A stretch of 5,767 bases of DNA from Rickettsiales bacterium (GTDB lineage: Bacteria; Pseudomonadota; Alphaproteobacteria; Rickettsiales; JALZUV01), in NCBI GenBank assembly GCA_023301245.1, contig JALZUV010000161.1:1-5767 (forward strand). The letters are read 5' to 3'. Shown piece by piece: positions 1 through 5,078 of the stretch. Position numbers and translations under genes: made by a program. Each line of letters begins with the position of its first letter. Positions within the stretch are counted from its first letter, which is position 1. Under the pieces are notes generated by a model that did no database searches, was not told the DNA's origin, and saw only the letters and a program-made list of their open reading frames with translations.

Positions 1-354
1 AAAAATGACTTTAAAAGCAAAATTGGTAAAGCCCAAACTCAACAACAAGATAATGACGGCGCAGGTTTTGGTCTAAATGGCAAGGTAGCAGCCGCAGGAA
101 TTGCCTTAAGTGTAGCAGGAACATGGGCCAGCCGTGTAGCGCAAGCAGATGGCATTGAGTCGCAGCAGACAAAAAATGCGCAGGAGGCTAAAAGCCTAAG
201 AGCCAGCCGCAACCATAAGCTTGCCTTTGCAACCGTGGCCAGCGTTGCCGCAACAGCGCTTATAATAGATGGCTTTGTCTTAAAGGGTCGCTTTAGCAAA
301 ATGATAATCGAGGGCGCGAAAAACAAGCTTAGCTCTCCTTCACAATCATTATAG
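1..354 (+). CDS. C-terminal fragment of an unrecognised protein with two hydrophobic segments (5' end outside window)
   Basis: The frame beginning at base 1 stays open for 117 codons and ends with TAG at 352-354; no convincing start lies inside, so the N-terminus is upstream of the window. I do not recognise the family. Visible in the fragment: a polar Gln/Asp-rich stretch (residues 12-20), an Ala/Gly-rich hydrophobic segment (about 28-46), a charged, probably helical linker (about 50-73), a second hydrophobic segment (about 74-94, ending in ALIIDGFVL), and a basic, Ser-rich tail. The pattern fits a protein with two membrane-associated helices near its C-terminus, but small-residue-rich helices may also pack in a soluble bundle. 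Alanine- and lysine-rich codon use matches the neighbouring genes, and the opposite-strand ORF here reads as a low-complexity shadow. It ends 33 bases before the ProC-like gene on the same strand, so co-transcription is plausible. Confidence 0.7.
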   Translation, partial: KNDFKSKIGKAQTQQQDNDGAGFGLNGKVAAAGIALSVAGTWASRVAQADGIESQQTKNAQEAKSLRASRNHKLAFATVASVAATALIIDGFVLKGRFSKMIIEGAKNKLSSPSQSL

Positions 355-387
355 ATTCCTAGCCATTAAAGGCATATGCTGTGAGGC

Positions 388-1497
388 ATGTATCAATTAA
401 AAAATAAAAAAATCTTATATTCAGGCATTGGCAACATGGGGCTACCAGGGCTAATTGGCCTATTGCAAAACCCAGAAGTTAACGCAGATGATGTCACCGT
501 AATTTGCGGCAGTAAGACGCATAATAATGTCGAAGCTACCGCAGCATTGTTACGCGGGAAATCCATTGAGATTTCGCCGAAAAATTTAATTTCTTATCGC
601 GATTTTGAGGTCACTAATATTGCCCTACCCCACATTATTGTGCTTGGCATTAAGCCGTTTCAGCTTCACGATATCGCCGTGCAATATGCACCCATCGTCA
701 CGCAGGATACAGTTATTCTCACGATGCTATCAGGGGTGCCAATTTCCACCTATAAAAGCAGCTTTGGCCTACCGTTAAAAGTGGCGCGCATTATGCCCCA
801 CGTACCGCTAGCATCCTACGGTTTATATAGCGACGATGCTACGGCGAGTCAGGTTGCCAAGTTAGTTTTCACCGGTATGGGCGAACCTGCAGAGCTTTCC
901 AGTGAAAATCAAATGCATCCTTTTACAGCAGTCGCAGCTTCTGCCCCTGCCTTTATCGCCCATTTTTATGGCAGCTTCGATGAAGTTTCTCGCAAGGATG
1001 TTTTGAACGCATTAAAGCAAATAGCGCAGAGCGAAAAACCCACAATAGCAGAGCCTAAAATTGTCGAACGTTGTGAAGAATTTCATCGTAACTATGTGGC
1101 TGCCGCCCAATATTTTTTAGGTAATGAAGCAGGCATAGAGGTTACGAATAAAACCTTATTAGCCACCGCAACCGATTTACAAAAAACCGCGCTCACGCCT
1201 GATGAATATATCGCCAGTGTACGCAGTAAAAAAGGTACAACAAATGCAGGCCTCTTATTTATGGGTAACGGCTGCCCTCAAAATAAAGATTGGGGTACGG
1301 TAAAACAATTAGAGGCACAAAAAACTCTCGCCTCAAAATATCAACAGCTAGCACCAGAAGATTCAATTAAACATGCAATAGTAGCAACCACTGGTCGCTC
1401 GGTTGGGTCAGGCATTAATGCTGCCAACCCTATGGAAGGCATCGTTGAAACTGATATCCTTACCATAGTTGCAGCCATTAACGCCCGATTGGCATAA
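388..1497 (+). CDS. Divergent, extended pyrroline-5-carboxylate reductase (ProC) family protein
   Basis: ProC enzymes reduce 1-pyrroline-5-carboxylate to L-proline with NAD(P)H in the cytoplasm. The N-terminal Rossmann domain is clear: beta strand then GIGNMG (residues 13-18), and VLGIKP (85-90) where the family has a similar V-K-P turn. RIMPHVP (134-140) matches the family's MPN-P motif with His in place of Asn. TAVAASAPAF (180-189) corresponds to the usual TAVSGSGPA, with the Ser-Gly-Ser-Gly largely replaced by Ala. GTTNAG (283-288) matches the conserved GTT near the substrate site, but the preceding Pro-Gly is Lys-Lys. At 369 residues it is about 100 longer than E. coli ProC (about 270). 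The extra length lies between the APAF and GTT motifs and in a longer C-terminus. ATG 388 is the first possible start, because an in-frame TGA lies at 382-384. The only purine-rich stretch, GTGAGG (381-386), is only one base away. The fold is confident; the substrate is not. It could be a true proline enzyme or a relative acting on another cyclic imine. Confidence 0.8.
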   Translation: MYQLKNKKILYSGIGNMGLPGLIGLLQNPEVNADDVTVICGSKTHNNVEATAALLRGKSIEISPKNLISYRDFEVTNIALPHIIVLGIKPFQLHDIAVQYAPIVTQDTVILTMLSGVPISTYKSSFGLPLKVARIMPHVPLASYGLYSDDATASQVAKLVFTGMGEPAELSSENQMHPFTAVAASAPAFIAHFYGSFDEVSRKDVLNALKQIAQSEKPTIAEPKIVERCEEFHRNYVAAAQYFLGNEAGIEVTNKTLLATATDLQKTALTPDEYIASVRSKKGTTNAGLLFMGNGCPQNKDWGTVKQLEAQKTLASKYQQLAPEDSIKHAIVATTGRSVGSGINAANPMEGIVETDILTIVAAINARLA

Positions 1498-1507
1498 GAG
1501 GTCGACT

Positions 1508-1538
1508 GCAAAGAAAAAGGCGAGTCTTTCGACCCGCC
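1508..1538 (-). terminator. Intrinsic terminator of the rpsB-tsf unit
   Basis: Read on the minus strand, GGCGGGTC and GACTCGCC (1538-1531 and 1526-1519) form an eight-pair stem closed by a GAAA tetraloop and followed by TTTTTCTTT. The one imperfect position is a G-U wobble in minus-strand RNA but an A-C mismatch in plus-strand RNA. The plus strand also lacks a good T-run after the stem. The signal therefore points towards ending tsf transcription rather than that of the convergent ProC-like gene. Confidence 0.8.
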
Positions 1539-1546
1539 CTATCATT

Positions 1547-1571
1547 CTTAAAACTAATCGCTAGCAATTAG
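1547..1571 (-). terminator. Second hairpin overlapping the tsf stop codon, possible auxiliary terminator
   Basis: On the minus strand CTAATTG (1571-1565) pairs with CGATTAG (1560-1554), with one U-G wobble, around a CTAG loop, and is followed by TTTTAAG. The tsf TAA stop lies inside the 5' arm. The stem is AT-rich and the T-run short, so it would be weak alone. It sits 15 bases before the stronger terminator. It could help termination or protect the mRNA 3' end, or it could be chance. Confidence 0.35.
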
Positions 1572-2491
1572 CCGTTAGCAACTTTTGCGACTTCGTCAGC
1601 AAAGTCTTCTTCTTTTTTCTCGATACCTTCACCAAGAGTGAAACGACGGAAACCCGTTAATTCGATGGGCGCGCCCACTTCTTTTTCGGCTTCTTTCATT
1701 GCTTCTGTCACGGTAGCTTTGCCATCAATAACAAATACTTGCTCAGGCAGAACGATTTCTTCGTAGAATTTACGAATACGGCCTTCAACCATTTTCTCAG
1801 CAATCTCAACAGGCTTGCCAGATGCAATCGCTTGCTCTTTTAGCACTTCGCGCTCACGCTCAATACGGTCCGAAGGAACTTCATCGCGTGTCAAAGCTTC
1901 GGGGCGAGCGGCTGCAACATGCATCGCAATTTGCTTACCAAAAGCCATTAGCTTGTCTTTATCGCCGGTTGATTTCAACGCAACCAACACACCAATTTTA
2001 CCAAGACCTGGCTTAACAGCAGTGTGAATATAAGGAATAACGATACCGTCATTTTCTTCCAAATAAGCCACTCGACGAAGGTTTAGGTTTTCACCGATAG
2101 TAGCGATACCATCTGTTACCATTGCTTCAACCGTTTTGCCGTTAGACTCTTTCGCTTTCAAAGTGTCAGCACATTCAACACCCGCTTCAAGAGCAGTGGT
2201 TGCGAATGTTTCAGCTAGCTCTTGGAACTGGTCGTTACGAGCAACGAAATCAGTTTCAGAGTTAAGCTCAATAAGCGCACCTTTAGTACCAGATGTTGCA
2301 ACGGCAACTAAGCCCTCAGCCGCCACACGACCAGCCTTTTTCGCCGCAGCGGCAAGACCTTTAGTACGCAACCAATCAACCGCTGCGTCCATGTCGCCAG
2401 CTGCTTCTACAAGTGCTTTTTTACAATCCATCATACCAGCGCCGGTAGATTCACGAAGTTCTTTGATTTTTGCTGCAGTAATTTCAGCCAT
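1568..2491 (-). CDS. tsf: Translation elongation factor Ts (EF-Ts)
   Basis: EF-Ts is the cytoplasmic guanine nucleotide exchange factor that releases GDP from EF-Tu during translation elongation. The complete 307-residue product is of normal length. The N-terminal UBA-like domain (about 3-55) has the family sequence ELRESTGAGMMDCKKAL. The core carries TDFVARN (80-86), whose Asp-Phe pair is known to push into the EF-Tu Mg-nucleotide site. The C-terminal module is seen in RIRKFYEEIVLPEQ-FV (about 238-254), and the end has FRRFTLGEGIEKKEEDFADEVA, which resembles alphaproteobacterial EF-Ts. Start ATG 2491 fits the family N-terminus and has a modest AGAGAG ribosome-binding sequence eight bases upstream. 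It follows rpsB after 31 bases with no terminator between, so the two are almost certainly co-transcribed. Transcription ends in the hairpins just downstream; the often-linked pyrH and frr genes do not follow. Confidence 0.98.
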   Translation of the reverse strand: MAEITAAKIKELRESTGAGMMDCKKALVEAAGDMDAAVDWLRTKGLAAAAKKAGRVAAEGLVAVATSGTKGALIELNSETDFVARNDQFQELAETFATTALEAGVECADTLKAKESNGKTVEAMVTDGIATIGENLNLRRVAYLEENDGIVIPYIHTAVKPGLGKIGVLVALKSTGDKDKLMAFGKQIAMHVAAARPEALTRDEVPSDRIEREREVLKEQAIASGKPVEIAEKMVEGRIRKFYEEIVLPEQVFVIDGKATVTEAMKEAEKEVGAPIELTGFRRFTLGEGIEKKEEDFADEVAKVANG

Positions 2492-2522
2492 AATCTTATC
2501 TCTCTTATCTATTCAGTTTAAT

Positions 2523-3503
2523 TTAAGATGCTTTTTTCTCAGCGGCTTTAGACTCGTCTGCGTCTTTTTTTGCAGCTGGCTTTTTAGCTTCTGCTTTTTT
2601 CGCAGCAGGTTTTTCTTCAGCAGCTTTAGGGGCTTCCTTCACGGCTTCAGCTTTACCTTCTTCAGCTGCTTTTTTGCGGCTTTTCTTTACCACAACTTCA
2701 GCACCTGCTTTAACTTCTTCTTTTTTCGCTTCTGCGGCTGCCGCTTCGGCTTCGGCAGCTTCCATCGCTGGAAGTTCAGCTGACTCGCCTGCATCAACAG
2801 CAGGAGCTGCTGCCATAGAGCTTGAAAGACCGTCAAGCGCTGCATCAGCAATCAGGTTACAATATAGACGAATCGCTTTTGTCGCATCATCGTTACCCGG
2901 AATTGGGAAAGTGATATTTTCAATCGTTGAGTTACTATCAACGATACCGATAACAGGTATGCCAAGTTTAGCAGCTTCCGCTACTGCTAGGCTTTCGCGG
3001 TTAGTATCAACGATGAAAATCAAGCTAGGCTGGCCGCCCATTTCTTTAATGCCACCAAGTGACATTTCAAGTTTAGCTTGCTTACGAGCATGCTGTAGAC
3101 GCTCTTTTTTCGTCAAGTTTAGATTCTCGTTATTCGCTTCTTCTTCAAGCTCGCGAAGTTTACGGATTGAACCTTGGATTGTGTTCCAGTTAGTAAGCAT
3201 TCCGCCCAACCAACGCTGGTTTACATAATACTGGCCACAACGTGCAGCAGTCTCAGCAACAATGTCACTTGCTTGGCGTTTTGTACCTACGAAAAGGATA
3301 CGGCCGTTGTTAGCAACAGTTTCGCGTACAATCGCGAGTGCTTGGTGCAATAGTGGAACCGTCTGTTGTAGGTCGATGATGTGAACATCGTTACGAACGC
3401 CATAAAGGTAAGGCGCCATTTTAGGGTTCCAACGACGTGTGCGGTGACCAAAGTGAACACCAGCGCCGATTAAGTCATGCATAGAAAATTTAGGTAAAGC
3501 CAT
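2523..3503 (-). CDS. rpsB: 30S ribosomal protein S2 with a long Ala/Lys/Glu-rich C-terminal tail
   Basis: S2 binds the 30S subunit near the head-body junction and is needed for translation initiation. Residues 1 to about 230 form a standard S2 body: LIGAGVHFGH (11-20) and RRWNPKMAPYLYG (23-35) at the start, the coiled-coil insertion rich in Glu/Lys/Arg (about 112-147), PSLIFIVDTNRESLAVAEA (159-177, the second S2 signature), and GIPVIGIVDSN...FPIPGNDDA (181-207). Residues from about 231 to 326 are an extra low-complexity tail: first Ala/Glu-rich (to about 263), then Lys/Ala-rich with PAAKK occurring twice (299-303, 309-313). E. coli S2 has 241 residues, so the tail adds about 85-95. Start ATG 3503 is well supported by AGGAG (3516-3512) eight bases upstream and by the family N-terminus. 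It heads the rpsB-tsf unit, and the structured leader suggests translational feedback. Confidence 0.98.
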   Translation of the reverse strand: MALPKFSMHDLIGAGVHFGHRTRRWNPKMAPYLYGVRNDVHIIDLQQTVPLLHQALAIVRETVANNGRILFVGTKRQASDIVAETAARCGQYYVNQRWLGGMLTNWNTIQGSIRKLRELEEEANNENLNLTKKERLQHARKQAKLEMSLGGIKEMGGQPSLIFIVDTNRESLAVAEAAKLGIPVIGIVDSNSTIENITFPIPGNDDATKAIRLYCNLIADAALDGLSSSMAAAPAVDAGESAELPAMEAAEAEAAAAEAKKEEVKAGAEVVVKKSRKKAAEEGKAEAVKEAPKAAEEKPAAKKAEAKKPAAKKDADESKAAEKKAS

Positions 3504-3573
3504 TGCTTTTACTCCTGTTTACGGTTTATTCCTCTCAAGGGCGAAGCGTGAACTATTTGCATAGACACCGTAA
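3504..3573 (-). promoter_or_regulatory. Candidate structured rpsB leader RNA with ribosome-binding site
   Basis: On the minus strand TTACGGT (3573-3567) is perfectly complementary to ACCGTAA (3525-3519), enclosing 41 bases. Inside are two small hairpins: CTAT and ATAG around a GCAA loop, a GNRA-type tetraloop (3564-3553), and CCT and AGG around TGAG (3540-3531). The closing stem ends two bases before the Shine-Dalgarno AGGAG (3516-3512), itself eight bases from the ATG. The E. coli rpsB-tsf leader is known to be repressed by S2, so this shape and position suggest a similar role. That S2 binds here is inference, and no covariation could be tested. Confidence 0.45.
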
Positions 3574-3626
3574 TGCGGCCCAAGATGTGAAGTGAATAAC
3601 GGACAACCCGCCATTCCTGTGCTCGT

Positions 3627-3655
3627 TAATTACGCCACAAAGGCGCTTAAATCAA
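3627..3655 (-). promoter_or_regulatory. Weak candidate promoter for rpsB-tsf
   Basis: Read on the minus strand, TTGATT (3655-3650) and TAATTA (3632-3627) are separated by 17 bases. The -35 matches the general consensus at four of six positions, but the -10 is poor. The -35 would overlap the stop codon of the channel gene. The spacer is partly a small CGCC/GGCG hairpin that might instead act as a weak terminator for that gene. A separate rpsB promoter somewhere in 3574-3655 is expected, but its exact place is not settled. Confidence 0.2.
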
Positions 3656-5004
3656 GAGCTTTTTAGCTTTTTTGCTACCGCTACCAGCATATCATCCGAC
3701 ATATCCAAATGCACATCGCGCTGTGGGAAGGGAATTTCAATACCATGCTCTTTAAACACATCCCAAATAGCGAAGTAAATTTCACTCTTTACGTTGGAGA
3801 CACCATTAGAAGGGTCTTCAATCCATGCGCGTAATTCTAAGTCGATTGAATTATCGCCAAAACCAAGAATAAGGCAGGCAGGTATTGGGTTATCTAATAC
3901 ACGCCCGACATCTTTAATTGACTCTAAAATGAGTTTTCGCGCCTGATGCGGGTCAGCCTTATAGGAAATACCGATAGGAATGCGCAAACGCACTGCTTTA
4001 CTACTGTACGACCAATTAATCACGCGCTGGGTAATTAAATCTTCATTCGGAATGAGGTGCTCTTTACCATCGCGCGTAATGACCGAAACATGACGGCCTG
4101 AGAGTTTATTAATCCAGCCATAAGTATCATCCACCTCAATAACATCGCCTGGCTTAATGGAGCGATCAACCAGTAGAATAATGCCTGAAATAAAGTTGGA
4201 AACAATCTTCTGCAAACCAAAACCGATACCAACACCGACCGCACCCGAGAAGACGGCAAGCGCGGTAATATCAATCCCCACCGAGCTAACCCCAATCAGG
4301 ATAGCGAAGGTAATCAGGGCAATTTTAATTAACTTAGAAAACAACACCTGTAACGAGGGCGTAAGGCCACTAACATTACGAATATAACGCTCGCTTAAGC
4401 TAGAGAATGACACTGCTGCCCAAAGCAATAAACCTAAAGTTATCAATCCCTTAATAACGGTAAGCAGGGATATTTTCATATCCCCTGCATTTAAGGCAAT
4501 ATCATCTAGGAAGCTCACCGTAGGGTCGAGCCATCCGACAATATTTAACGCGGCAATGGTCCAACCAATTAACGCAATAATTTTAGAAAACGCAGGGTTT
4601 TTTACAAAACCCGAAAAGAAACGAATGGCTACCCATGCGACCGTTAAGTTAGCAAATATTGTCAATAACCCATTAGAATAACCAAACAACTCAATGGAAA
4701 AAATCGCAATAAATTGCAATATCGCCCAAGTAAGCGGCAAGAAAATGCTTTTTTTAGCGCCTGTAAAAATTGAGTTATCTAAAAACTTAAACTTCTGAAT
4801 TATAGCGCTAAATATTGATTTCGTGCGCGGGGCAAGCACAAATGCAAGCAACAAACTCCCCACAAGCACTGCAAGTTGCACCAATATTTCGCCAACCAAC
4901 AGTTCAGCATTAAACCAATTTACCGCTTTATCGAGCCAGCGCGCAATTTGAGGGTTATTTAGCCATTTTTCCATGGCTATCATCATGACGAGAATTGAGG
5001 CCAT
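3652..5004 (-). CDS. MscS-family small-conductance mechanosensitive channel, multi-helix type
   Basis: Members of this family open when membrane tension rises and release solutes during hypo-osmotic shock; they sit in the inner membrane as heptamers. The diagnostic part is the pore helix and the start of the beta domain: FSGAVGVGIGFGLQKIVSNF (252-271) with the family's Gly/Ala packing pattern, then SGIILLVDRSIKPGDVIEV (273-291). The middle beta and C-terminal alpha-beta domains follow (about 292-430), closing with IEIPFPQRDVHL (422-433). Predicted hydrophobic segments lie at about 38-58, 87-108, 112-133, 141-159, 178-200, 222-244 and the pore helix 247-275. That gives about seven, against three in 286-residue E. 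coli MscS, so this is one of the larger relatives rather than MscS proper. No clear Shine-Dalgarno precedes ATG 5004; Met7, Met8 and Met11 are alternative starts. The gene is divergent from the unknown gene at 5079, and its stop lies 148 bases before the rpsB start. Confidence 0.93.
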   Translation of the reverse strand: MASILVMMIAMEKWLNNPQIARWLDKAVNWFNAELLVGEILVQLAVLVGSLLLAFVLAPRTKSIFSAIIQKFKFLDNSIFTGAKKSIFLPLTWAILQFIAIFSIELFGYSNGLLTIFANLTVAWVAIRFFSGFVKNPAFSKIIALIGWTIAALNIVGWLDPTVSFLDDIALNAGDMKISLLTVIKGLITLGLLLWAAVSFSSLSERYIRNVSGLTPSLQVLFSKLIKIALITFAILIGVSSVGIDITALAVFSGAVGVGIGFGLQKIVSNFISGIILLVDRSIKPGDVIEVDDTYGWINKLSGRHVSVITRDGKEHLIPNEDLITQRVINWSYSSKAVRLRIPIGISYKADPHQARKLILESIKDVGRVLDNPIPACLILGFGDNSIDLELRAWIEDPSNGVSNVKSEIYFAIWDVFKEHGIEIPFPQRDVHLDMSDDMLVAVAKKLKSS

Positions 5005-5007
5005 AGC

Positions 5008-5026
5008 AAGCGCTTAAGCAAAAGCG
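5008..5026. repeat. Overlapping palindromes in the divergent intergenic region
   Basis: AAGCGCTT (5008-5015) and GCTTAAGC (5012-5019) are perfect eight-base palindromes that overlap by four bases. CGCTT (5011-5015) also pairs with AAGCG (5022-5026) across six bases. They lie between the start of the channel gene and the -35 of the rightward promoter. That is a reasonable place for an operator, or for a hairpin that hides the channel's poor ribosome-binding site. No regulator family is recognisable from it. Confidence 0.35.
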
Positions 5027-5056
5027 TTGTCACAAAATCTTAACACTACATATACA
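5027..5056 (+). promoter_or_regulatory. Candidate promoter for the unknown gene at 5079
   Basis: TTGTCA (5027-5032, five of six consensus matches) is followed after 18 bases by TATACA (5051-5056, four of six). Transcription would start near 5063, leaving a very short leader before GTG 5079 and excluding the earlier in-frame GTG at 5058 unless the message were read differently. The -10 element and spacing are not ideal. Confidence 0.4.
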
Positions 5057-5078
5057 TGTGCTCTGCTATTATTTACAG

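Noticed and set aside
39..326. 95-codon minus-strand frame across the left-edge gene
   Set aside because: The plus-strand frame is open through the whole region, leads naturally to a stop 33 bases before the next gene and has a more protein-like composition; the minus frame is Ala/Leu/Cys-rich without motifs.
2136..2783. 215-codon plus-strand frame opposite tsf and rpsB
   Set aside because: It lies antisense to two certain genes, is Ser/Phe-rich as expected from the complement of Lys/Ala/Glu codons, and spans the intergenic gap without a sensible domain.
2674..3228. 184-codon plus-strand frame opposite rpsB
   Set aside because: Entirely antisense to the conserved S2 body and tail; its Ser/Ala-rich composition is a by-product of the opposite strand.
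3631..3645. Small CGCC/GGCG hairpin after the channel gene as its terminator
   Set aside because: The stem has only four to five pairs and no T-run follows on the minus strand, so I do not call it a terminator.
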